Source of the DNA: Tubiluchus corallicola
Lineage: Eukaryota > Priapulida > Priapulimorpha > Priapulimorphida > Tubiluchidae
Assembly (NCBI GenBank): GCA_030141605.1
Contig: JAQGDQ010000121.1
Span: 62,001-126,000 of the forward strand
Direction: 5' to 3'
Length of the DNA: 64,000 nucleotides
Part shown: positions 51,143 to 62,174 of the stretch, one piece after another
How the letters are laid out: each line of letters opens with the position of its first letter
Position numbering within the stretch: position 1 is the stretch's first letter
Translations under genes and position numbers: made by a program
The notes under the pieces: model-generated
Told to the model about the DNA's origin: nothing
Seen by the model: the letters and a program-made list of their open reading frames with translations, nothing else
Database searches by the model: none

Positions 51143-52981
51143 ATGCTAAAGCAGAAGTTGTATACGCTTGTATTTGTCAGAGAAGGACGACAGATTTTAC
51201 TCGGTTTAAAGAAGCGAGGGTTTGGTGAAGGCCGTTGGAATGGTTTTGGTGGTAAAGTACAGCCAGATGAGACTGTAGAAGAGGCAGCTAAAAGGTATAT
51301 CTAGCTAGTAACAGTTTTGATGTATATGTCTGGAGAACAAGTACTATAGTACCAGAATAGGAGTTTAATAGAATTTTAAATTGGGTGCTTAAGTGAAACG
51401 TGATGAAAATAAGTATGATACATAATTCATTGTGTGAAAATTTTTATTTTGTCAGTACAGTAGTTTCATAATTTACGATTGCTTACTTTTTTGTTTTACT
51501 AATGACATGAAAACATAGAGGCCTAGGCACACTGTGATAGTTAACTACTGCTGATAGTGGTGAGTGTAATAGACTACTTTGAATACTTGCAGGCAAGTCA
51601 AATACTAAATGATTACTTTTGTGTTCATTGGTTCATAATAATTTGAAACACAAAAATGCAAAATGTTTTTGAAATAATTTTCATCAAAGGCAGATCACAA
51701 ATGTAAACATTCTTAAACACAAAGCTACGATGTCGCCACTTCCAGTGAGTTTTAGCACGAACTGTGAGCTCAGATTTGTGCAGCCACCCGAGATGGGAAC
51801 ACATGCCAACGGGCAATCTCAGTAATCGATAATGTTGATTACGGTACTTGAAATTGGCGATATCACCCGTCACTGCCACCCTTGCTCTATAAACTACCAT
51901 AAATAAAAACTTCAGACAAAACATCAATTTGTAGTTCTAACGTTTAGTATGTTATTTCTCTCCTATGAATATTTTACAGATCAATCATTGCCAAACATCA
52001 GGTATTAACTGCCCACCTGCTTGCTTAGTTTAATTTAATTTTTTATAATTTCGGGCAAGTGGCACCACAGTACAGAAGTGTTTAATTCTGATCAAATTAA
52101 TAATGCCAAAGTCCTCTACAACTAGACTGAGAGTCAACTGCAACAAAAAAGTAATTTTCTAATTTCTTGACAGAGAATTGTGGGAAGAGTGTTCTGTTAA
52201 GAGCCACACTTTGGAACATTCAGGAATCTTAGAGTTTGAATTTATTGGAAATCCAGTGATAATGTGCGTTCACGTATTTCAAACTCATGATTACGATGGG
52301 GTACCACAGGAGAGTGAAGGTATGTGCATTCGTTCATTCATAAGGAGCATGCTTCACTGACTTACCGAGTAATAATATGATAATTTTAAATTTGGGTGAA
52401 TTTAGGCTTTTTTCAATGTGCATTAATTCATTTGTAAGGAGCACGAGTTACTGACTTACTGAGTAATAATGTGATAATTTTAAATTTGGGTGAATTTAGG
52501 CTTTTTTCAATGTGCCCAAAATTCTGCATTTAATTGGTACCTAAAATTCCAGATTAAAATAAGATGACCTATATATAGAAACACGTGAATTAAGTGGAAT
52601 GGGTTTTCCATGAGAAGATAAATGTATGTTGAAATTACATAAGAACTTTAATAATAGTTTTTTGCTAAAACTCTGTTGAGCAATTTTGAGCCCATTACCA
52701 GTCCTACCAGCCATCACAATGTTTTGCCAGCTGGCTTCTTTACAACTGAGATCTATTCTTGCATTGCATGTGCATTTTAATGATGAAGAAGCATTTGTCT
52801 TTTTGCAGAAATGCGGCCGCAGTGGTACAATACAGACAAAGTCCCTTTTGCTACTATGTGGCCAGATGATCCACTGTGGTTTCCACTTATGTTAAATGGA
52901 TCCAAATTTCGCGGCTACTTTAAATTCCAAGGCATGAACACTATTCTAGAATATAAACTTAACAAAGTAGACAAGTTGTGA
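51143..52981 (+). CDS. NUDT1: MTH1/NUDT1 oxidised purine nucleoside triphosphatase, complete, 3 coding exons, 156 aa
   Basis: Coding exons are 51143-51294, 52174-52319 and 52809-52981 (stop TGA). They give 156 aa, the same length as human p18 MTH1. The protein opens [20 protein letters not shown] and contains [17 protein letters not shown], matching MTH1 closely. The Nudix signature starts at G37 with E43, R51, E52, E55 and the catalytic E56. Position 58 is Ser where the consensus has Gly. The substrate-pocket residues N33, W117, D119 and D120 are all present (MWPDD). The C-terminus [16 protein letters not shown] is also conserved. MTH1 hydrolyses 8-oxo-dGTP and 2-OH-dATP to monophosphates in cytosol and mitochondria and so prevents mutagenic incorporation. 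An AATAAA at 53561-53566 is the likely poly(A) signal. An upstream in-frame Met at 51077 is rejected because the splice acceptor lies between it and the conserved start. Confidence 0.97.
52322..52512. repeat. Two-copy 95-bp tandem duplication at the start of NUDT1 intron 2
   Basis: Copy 1 starts TGTGCATTCGTTCATTC right after the exon 2 donor. Copy 2 starts TGTGCATTAATTCATTT at 52417. Both contain GTAATAAT and the same TTTTAAATTTGGGTG segment. A third, truncated start (AATGTGCCC) follows. It is fully intronic. Confidence 0.9.
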
Positions 52982-53656
52982 CTGAAAAGAAAATTAAGAT
53001 TTCATATTAAAATTATGAAATCTGAGCAGTATCCAGCCATCGCAGTGAAAGTCTAGGGATGTCATCCTTCCATGTTTGTTCAAATGGTCGCGGAATCTAC
53101 CAAGTGTTGGATCTTCGTGAAATGTTCAATGTCATTTGTGGTAAAATTCAAGTAAAAAAACTAGAACAAAGTTTAAATCACGTGCACAAACAATAATGAC
53201 CAGGTGGTAGGTGTACGAGTTGTTTGTGTCTTGCAAAACCATCCTAGCCATTGCTACTCAAAATGCACAAAGTTGTTCTTCCAGATTCCTGTTATGAAAA
53301 CTTAGCAGCATTTACAATACAAATCAAACACTTGCTGCTATTTGTTGGACACATTTCTACACTAAAGCATATCCCCACTTTGTTGTCAAGAGCTGTTTGC
53401 AAGAGTGAATTCACGTATTTTATTTAGTTGTTTATGTACATTTTTGCTGAACTCAGGTTTAAGCTATATTTGCACCTGAACAGCTGTAGGTGGACAGTTT
53501 ATATGGCATGCACAAATATGAAGATAAATGTTCCCTCCCCTGGCCCCATCTAGAAGAACAAATAAAGACCCCATTGACATGATTTGTCAAATAACACTAA
53601 TATTTTTATTTTTTTAACGTTCTAAAAATATAGACGTGATAATTGTCCATAACTGC

Positions 53657-53770
53657 TGTAAATGATTGCGTATTGTGACAGTGACCGTTGTAAATGATTG
53701 TGCATTGTGACAGTGACTGTTGTAAGTAATTGTGCATTGTGACAGTGACTGTTGTAAATAATTGTGCATT
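53657..53770. repeat. 32-bp tandem repeat, about 3.5 copies
   Basis: Units starting TGTAAATGATTG occur at 53657, 53689, 53721 and 53753, each followed by TGTGACAGTGAC. It is a short minisatellite just beyond the NUDT1 poly(A) signal. Confidence 0.93.
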
Positions 53771-55882
53771 TCCAAACAACTGAAAAAAGTGTCACTATAA
53801 TAAATATTTTTTTATAAGATGTTCAAGGCATTCATATAGTTTCATTGCAACAGAGTTACAAGACAAACAAGCTGACAAGCTATTTTATGATCATTCAAAT
53901 CATTTAACCAGTGGAACTATTGAACCATTATTATTTATAATAATGGACACCATTATGCAATGATAAAAAATATTTGGCTGCTGCCAAAAACTTTACTACT
54001 TGTCATAGTAAACCCAGGTAGCAAAATACTGAATGCCAGTTTTAACAACGTAGTTGGTTTTACCTCTAGTTTTCAGTCTTCCCATCATAATTGTTGACTT
54101 TATTTATGCAAGCCACTCAAATCATGGTACAACATATTGTGACTAAAGTCACACAATAAATTATTGAAACCATTGCAACTAGAGTGGAATAACTAAACAA
54201 ACTGGTTTTCTGTCATGTTTTTCAGCTGAAATTAAAAGTTGTGCAAATCATAAAACAGAAACGCAGCTACATGGTTTGCAAATGCAAAATAGGCCATGTA
54301 GTAAAACCTAAACTTCCTAAAGTATTAAAATTATCTAGAAACTCATCTACATTGTTATAATTTAAACTCTTAATAATAGCTTTTAATAATTTTGCAGTAG
54401 GTTATACAATGGTAAATAATGTGTCCTCAATCAGCCAGAAACTTACCAACTGTAAAAAGTTTCCTGGTTTAATATAACTGAGGAATAAATCCAGTCAATA
54501 AAGTATTGTATGCCATAAAACAAGAAATATTTGCTAATAAATCTGCAATTTTTTCTTACTTCATCATACTGAAAAGGCGTTCTGTGTATGCGCCATGTGC
54601 ACAACAAATTAACAGATATTATAAATAACAACCATAAAATTGAACGTACAAGATAAAACTGTACATAATCAAGACAAAATTTTTATTGCCAGTTGCGCTA
54701 GACCAAATGCCACTTGGCTCCTTTCTGTCTAATATAGGGGTCTACTGAATTGCCATCATAATTACTACAGTGTACTTTCTGTGCACACAAAACGGTTATG
54801 TAAAATTCACAGCAATCAGTTATAGCAACTTTTTGCAAATTATCATGCAAGTGTAAGCCTTCCAGTCTTGAATATCCCCATTCTAACGGCAGGTTCAGAC
54901 TAGAGTTTTGTCGTGAGTTTTGCTAAGTGTCAGCTTACACTTACTGTCAGAGGAAGCTCTCAGCAACTCTCGGAGAGTTTGCAAGAGAACTCGCAAAGAC
55001 GTTCACATTTACGAGCTTACTCCCAGAGGAAGGAGACCAGAGAGAAAACTGCCGTAATTTCTTTCTTAATGCAACTATACCTGTCATAACTATGCAATTC
55101 CCTAAACTTATTTTCTACCATTCATAAACATTGTGTTAAAAACATTCATTAATCTACAAGTGACTAACAGTACACTTCACACTAACTTCAAAATGTAATT
55201 TTCATGACACACGACAGAAGCTAGAGGCGAGAAAAATAGTTCAATGGCCATTGTGCATTCAGCTAAGTTAAAAACACCAAACACAGTCACTAGCTGTGTG
55301 GACGTCCGCCAGGAATACTGATTCTAAGTAATTTCATCTGCCAGATTGCTAATGGTCATTTACCTCGATGACAGATGATATATGCAAATCTGAAAACACT
55401 GTCTAAGACACTTGGAGGTTCACTGTCTAATCTGTTGGAAATGAGCTAAGCACTTCCTGTACCAGCATAACCATCTACAATGTGTAGTACCAGTTAAGTT
55501 ACTGAGTGCAGTATCCGGTTTACAGAGTGCCAAGCTGAACAAAATAGTCATTCGTCAAAGTTACAAATAAAGAGTAATATATGTATCATAAATCTAATCA
55601 CTAACTCTTCAACTAAAAAAACAAACAAACAGTAATTAAACTACACGTGATTGATAGCACACTTTCACATAAACTTTGGAATGTTGATGATCACAGTTAC
55701 ACAAATACATATCAACATATGAACTCATTTCACCTCACAGATGCCACAGTTGCTTTGCGGCATTGTGTATACCATTATGCTTTATTCATGGAGGCAAGTT
55801 TGCAGTGTTAAGCAACTTTGGAGTCCCAGTTAAATAAGAGGATACTACTGGCAGTATTGAGTAAGATATTGGCCATTTTGAG

Positions 55883-56483
55883 TACGGATGTTCGAGGTTT
55901 GGGTCGGATCGGAACGCTCATTGAGTTTGACTTCGGGATTCTTTGGGTCGGGTGTTCGGGCCAGAACAAAATTTTGCGATCAGGGGTTCTCAATCCAAAC
56001 CACAATTGGAGATAAGAAAATTACAGAGAAATTCTGCAGTTTGATAAACTGCAGAGCTTCATAAATTTAATAATTGCAGATTTATTTCACTAATTAGTAG
56101 TTTTAACAAGTATTCTTGAAATTATACTTTAACAAGTATTTTTGAAGCGTCACATTCATAGATGGTCGAATACACCCATGGCCGGGAAAAGCTAATCATG
56201 CATTTACTTTAAACTATTTACGACATTTTAAAAAACAGCGGTTAATAAAATCTCAATAAAAATATGTTATCACGAAATCTAAATGATCAGTAACTTCATA
56301 AATGGCTAACTTTTCTTCATAATGCCCCAGAAACCTAAAGTATAGTAAAATATATTATAAACAGTTAAAGTTCAGGATCAGGATGGGAAGAAAAGTTAGG
56401 GAGTGGGGTTCGGGACAGGACTGAATGTTCGGGAACAAGGCTTATCGGCTGAATCACAGCAATCCAGATCCTGAACACCCCTA
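55883..56483. mobile_element. hAT-like MITE (601 bp) with 8-bp target duplication
   Basis: The left end begins TACGGATGTTCGAGGTTTGG. The right end in reverse complement begins TAGGGGTGTTCAGGATCTGG. The flanking 8-mers ATTTTGAG (55875-55882) and ATTTTCAA (56484-56491) match at six of eight bases. TAGGGGTGTNC ends and an 8-bp duplication are typical of hAT elements. The ends are rich in TTCGGG/GGTTCGGG blocks. There is no transposase. Confidence 0.65.
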
Positions 56484-56702
56484 ATTTTCAACATAGATCC
56501 AATTGTTGCCCTTATTTAAATAAAATACATTCAGTAGCGGGACAGGTACAGTTTCTCTAATCATTTGACCACATGTTTAACGCTGTCTAAATTTTTAGCA
56601 GTTAAAAACACCTGAACTAAGCTATTTTTAGGCTGCCACAAGACAAATCACTTATTATGACAATACACTTCTCAGACAATTAATTACGTAAGTAGCTGGA
56701 CG

Positions 56703-59700
56703 TTAATCTGTTTTGTCTTTATCTTTGGTTTGAGTTGCTTTCTCAGAATCCTGTCTAATGTCTGATTTTATATGGCAAGTTGACGCGATCAACATCGCCG
56801 TGGCTACATACACGGGAATCCTGTACATGAAACGAATGCTATACATGGCCACAAGCAGAGAAATGATGTAAATCGAATTTCCGGCAAGTCTCACAAACCG
56901 CTTGCTGAAACAGAAAGAGAACGTCAGTGATATCATTCAGTTTAGCCAGTTTTCATTGCATCTTCATTTTTGTTGGCATTTCAGCAATACTTTATTTCTA
57001 AGTTTTCCCTGATTACCGATAAATAAAACTGTAATGAGTAAACTAAGTCTCTAGTTGTTCATCAAGAAAACAAATACAGAGGTGAAACTTCCTTACCTTC
57101 CAAACAAACCCTGCATGGGGAATATTAATGAAGTTATAATAGCAGAAAATACAGCACCATCATCCAATAATGTCCTTGAATATCTGCAACCAAAAGAAAA
57201 ACATTATCAAATTTGCTACGCGATACTCAACACTCATAAAATGCCACTTTTTGGGAAAAGCATGGTGACCGAGTGGCTATGACACTTGGCTGCCAATCTA
57301 GAAATTCTGGGTTCGGTTCAATCTCCTGTCAAACTTTTTTGAGTCACATGAGATTCAATAGACCTGTTTTACCACCTTTCTGAGCCCACTCAACTTTAAT
57401 GGCCATGTTCTGGGGGTCAGAATGGTGGATAGGTGACAGGGCTAGACAACAAGGCTTTGTAAATAGATGCATAACTTAACCACCTATCTTTGTGCTTTGT
57501 AGGGCACAAGGTCATTCCTCCTTTTCCTTGGCTGTACGGGTGAAAACCAGAATATAGTAAACTCTAGATAATTTGGTTCTGTGTAATTCAAAATAAGATT
57601 TGACTCAGACAGATTCGGCAGAACAAGTTTGTTTCTATGTATGTTAATGCTTAAAGCACTTGCAAAAAACGCTATTTTTAATTCGGTGTATCGCTGAATT
57701 TGGTGTATTTTAGGAAAACAATTTATGCGAAAAGTATTCTATAAGTTAAACTAAACTAGCAGAATCTGCCTAACCTTTCGCACAAAAGTTCCTCTATTAA
57801 CTGCTGCTGAATTAGCATGAAAATTAAATGAAAAACTTCGTTTTTGACTGAGCACTACTATAAATGACAAATACAAATACCATCAGTGATGTATCAGGCG
57901 CCACCATCTTATGCACTTACAGCCACTAGCGTTCAGTCTTTTTGATTTTTGATTACTAGACTGATAGCAAACAAAAATTGTAAAATACAGGACAACTGCA
58001 ACATGTTCCTCATCCTATAAATGTTAGTAAATTGCAGAGAGTGTGACTTTTCTAAAGATGTTTTTCACAGAGAAAACGAGATCTGCTGTTTCAGCAAATT
58101 TAATTTTCACATATACCATTGACAGAGTTAGAGCTAGAAAAGTCTAAAATGCAAACTAAATGTGCCTGTCTGATAATAATCATCAATTGTTTGGTTCAGT
58201 TTGAAAGAGTTTTTCTTAACAAACTTTATTTGATGATGAGCAGTGTGTTATTATTAGTCATTCAGGATGGCAGAGTGCTGAACTGCTGATATAAAACTGA
58301 TAAAAATGAGGCTAATAACTTGCTTGACAGCAGCAACCCAGTTACAAAAAAATCTACGGAATTTACTGTAGAGACATTTCACAAGAACCGGCAACAGGGA
58401 AAACTTAAGTGGCAGAAAAATAAAACACATGCAAATGGCAAGTCTTTGTTCTTGCTATGTTTTATAAAAGCAGAAATTAAAACAGTCTCTTTAATAAGAA
58501 AATTAAGCTTTGTAAATAGTTCTGTCTTGTCATTTATACATTTAATTATGTAGTTTAAAAGACTGAACATAGCAATGTTAATTACTAAGTCTTATTTATT
58601 TATCGGTCAGTTGTATCGGTCTCGTTCTCATCTTGAACCAAAGTCTTCAGTCACGCACAGCATCACCTTTAATTCAAGCAGTAAGTTCAAAAATCCTACT
58701 TTAGATTCTGTATCCATGTGATGGCTGAAGGCATATTGATAGCAAGCAGGTAAACCCAGAGCAGTAATAAAGTAAAGACAAAATGGAAATTGGATCTTTC
58801 TGCTCCTTTCCTGGCTCTTGCATATGCTGATATAGTCTGTTAGATTAAAAAATATGGATTATTTCCATAATCAAAACCTCGATATTAGTGCAAAATAATT
58901 ACAGAAACAGATACGACTAGTAGGTGGCTCAGTATTGCCTGCTAATGAAAATGAAACAAAGCTTACGATCTTGAACTAGGTACATTGTCAACAGAATATT
59001 TAATCAAATTACAAAATTACTGATCTTTAGGGCAACATGTAACAACTATTTGTTGTTAACTGAGTCCATAAATTTTAACCATATCTCATAATCAATCAAG
59101 TTAGAAGCTGCAATAGTTACCTCATTAGTATAACCATGCTATGGCTATAACTAACCAGCACTGGCTAAGTTACATTCTACTATCACAAGTCAAAAGATGC
59201 ATAATACTGTTAGTTCAGATTGCAGATGTTACCATAATCCAGCCCTAAAGTCTCTAATAAACTAATTTACAGAGTTCAAAGCTAGATTTTTGTTACTGTC
59301 TCAACCTGACAGGTCACATTGTGCTACTATTAGCTGGTGTTAAAAGCCATGGTATTAACATTAACTTGGCCCAAATGGCCGCAGTGCTTACTGGTACTAA
59401 ATCTAAAAGATGCATATTTAAAAGAGAACCCAATCAAAACGTACAAATATTATCATTAATTTATGTCAATGATTTTATCATTAGTAAGGTAGTAAGATCT
59501 TAGGAAACAGATTCCTCAAGGCCTTAAACCAGAAATTTTGGAGTAGATCTACTCACCTGCAAGAGACAGATAATCAAACTCCCCAGAAGTGATGCTACAC
59601 CACAAAGCTGAAAAGCAAGTGATGTCAGCACTGGCAGAATAAAAAAGCGAAATCCGGGAATTTGCCTGTAATAATATCAGTTTTCTGAAACTTGTGTTTT

Positions 59701-62174
59701 AAAATTTTCATTACTGTCAACTGAATTAGTCTGCTGTTGTATATATACTTATTAATGCCAGGAGATGGGGACCGTGCAAGTTACGCCAAACAAAAAAACG
59801 AAACCTTTTGTGATCTGATGACAATGTTGTTTAAGTTTTTGCATACGAATATTGGAAATTCATGCTTAAAATTTTTCCAGGCAAAATATTTTACATTAGA
59901 GTGTATTTAATGCAAGTAAGAACTGATGCATGCCACTAACACAATTTAAGCAAGTTCTACATTAACAACATTTCATGGTAATAAAATTCCAGGCTGCTGT
60001 AATTATGGAAATTATTTTTGGCTTAATACTTACATGTTGGCAGTGAAAAAAAGTAAAAAACCCCAAATTTTGACAAAAATCTCCAACAGTTTGCTGAGTA
60101 AGGCAATAAAGAAATGAGCGACAAGGAACAAGAATATACCAAATATTGGATTGGGAATCTGAAAAAGAACAAACAGGTTCAAACACTACTAACACTTCAT
60201 CACCATACTAATCTTTAAACTTTGCTGTAGTCACATTTTCATCAAACTTTCTAAGACCAGTCAGAAGTCCCTGCCATTGCTCTATGAAACTACACAAATT
60301 ATACAAAAGCAGTGTGCTGTATCAATTTAAAGAGAATGGCTACAGAGAAGCGTAAGGACACTGTAGTTTAGCAGATATGGTGTTGGATTTGAAAACCTAG
60401 TTGAAACTCAGGCCCAGTCCTGACTCTTTTCACACTGCCTGCATTTACGCCAGGTTTGATTTCAAAAATTCTATGACTGTGGGTGTATTCCCTCGCTACT
60501 AATGCTTTTTGCCAAACAGTGCAAGTCTAGCCAAGTTCAGTTGAGATTTAACATAATTCGTACAACTTTTTGGTTAGGGATTTAAATTCCATGCCAATAT
60601 AATAGCACCAAATTCTAAATTAAAAGTTGACATTACCTGATTAAAAGCACTTACAATAACATCTTTAGGCCCATTACAAAAGATTAAATAAAACTGGGAA
60701 AGATGCTGACAAAAGTAGGACCTAACAAAACTGCAAAATAAAAATATCTAGCATTTATACTTTCATTTTAAGATATGGTATATAAAGTACTTTCAGATAT
60801 ACTTTCATTTTAAAGTAGTGGTATATAATCCGATATAAAGCAACACTCTGAAACACAGACGTAGTAAGCCGAGTATATAAAATATGAAAAATGAATAACT
60901 GGCTAATAAAAAGAAGCAAGATTGGTAATTAAACGTGTTGAATTAAATATTCTTACGCTGCTTTGGGTGACATATTTCTCCGGATAAGTTATGCGCAGTT
61001 TGTCCAACAGTTCTGGTCCCAAGCCTCTCCTAAAATTAAGAATTCAAAATTTCACTATTTTGATAATTAAAAAGGTAAGAAATGCGATCTGGTCTAGGTT
61101 TGAGAACCTTATTCATTTTATCTACTTCTCCTTCTCAACTTTTCTGTATTTTTTAGATTTTCTTTGCATTGACATTTTATGTGCTTCTTTAGTGGCACGT
61201 GTACTAAAAGTTTAGAATATCAAACTTAATACTTTTAAAACAAATTATACGTGTAACTACACAAATTATTTCTCAGGGGTGCTACTGCTATGTACTATTA
61301 AGACCAGCAAAAAACAAAAGTACGCAGATCAAAGTAAATTGTCAGTTTTAATATTTAATAACTGGTACTAGTCTAGATATGACTGTTTGTCTGAAGAATC
61401 TCCATTTATTCTTTTTTTGTTTAACCAAATTCTTTGACCAATTTGTCCAATTCGTTTAACCAAAAAAAGGTTAATTTGTGTATCTTAACTTTTCGACACG
61501 TGTGAAAGCTAAAAACGAAAGCCCAGCAACCAAATGTGAAGTTTGAGATATAAGACAGTGACTGTCACCTATTTGTGCAAAACAAATTGTGGAAAAGAAA
61601 CGTACCACAAACTAAAACTAAGAAGATTAGCAACAATTAGAACTCGGAATGGCTGCCCATAAGCAACTAGAGCAGCTTGAAAACTTGGACAAGAACCTAG
61701 AAAAATAAATATTATAATTTACACTGTACTACATGTGCATTGTGTTGCATTGTGCATCTACATGTACAAGTCCACACCTTTTTCTTTCTGCTTAGCTTTC
61801 AGGAAAAACTATCTTATTGTAGGAAGCTTAAATTTTGTAAATACTGAACAAAAATGAGCACTGCAGTGAAATTTTTTATTTAAGCAAAAGAATATAAAAC
61901 CACTTCAGCTTGGCGTTTACTAAAAGTAAAATACACCAAACGACATTAGCATTAACAGATGCTTTTGGCGCACCGACTTGAGCTCTACATGTACATATAT
62001 CATATTTATTAACATCGCTATAAAGTGTATTAACTACTAAACTAAATTTATAAATTTAGTAACGAAGTTTGCTGTCATACCATCTTCGGCAATTGTCTTC
62101 AGCTGGTAGGTAAGCGCTAAAAGAATATTCATAAGCACATAGACGTGCAGCGTCAGTCCATAATGTCGAACTAC
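56703..62174 (-). CDS. PGAP1: Polytopic membrane protein, probable GPI inositol-deacylase PGAP1, 3' part (nine exons)
   Basis: Exons on the minus strand, all GT-AG and in frame: 62174-62081, 61696-61606, 61029-60957, 60705-60655 (alternative donor giving 60637), 60158-60034, 59665-59557, 58836-58700, 57183-57097 and 56904-56703 (stop TAA). The protein is mostly hydrophobic helices, for example IFLFLVAHFFIALL, FFILPVLTSLAFQL and FTLLLLWVYLLAINMPS. The AINMPSAITWIQNLKYS segment and the hydrophobic tail resemble the C-terminal membrane domain of PGAP1, the ER lipase that removes the acyl chain from inositol of GPI anchors. The catalytic lipase domain with its GxSxG would be upstream and is not in view, so the identity rests on the C-terminal part only. 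The soluble tail ends in DKDKTD. Another multi-pass ER protein is possible. The short fourth exon is the least certain. Confidence 0.65.
57262..57575 (+). repeat. tRNA-derived SINE
   Basis: The head carries a tRNA-like A box (GACCGAGTGGC, about 57267-57277) and a B box (GGTTCGGTTCA, 57310-57320) at normal spacing. The tail then runs on without tRNA structure. The acceptor stem does not pair well, so this is a SINE and not a functional tRNA gene. It lies in an intron of the PGAP1-like gene. Confidence 0.6.

Larger units (their letters stand above)
52982..56702. other. Intergenic region between convergent NUDT1 and the PGAP1-like gene
   Basis: It holds the NUDT1 3' UTR to about 53590, a 32-bp tandem repeat, and a hAT-like MITE. 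A CAGACTAGAGTTTTGTCG segment near 54896 looks repeat-like but has no partner in the window. No further gene is seen. Confidence 0.5.

Noticed and set aside
54880-55060. Possible exon or transposon end near the CAGACTAGAG segment
   Set aside because: No inverted partner or protein similarity found in the window.
57262-57340. Functional tRNA gene
   Set aside because: A and B boxes are present but the acceptor and anticodon stems do not fold properly; better explained as a SINE head.
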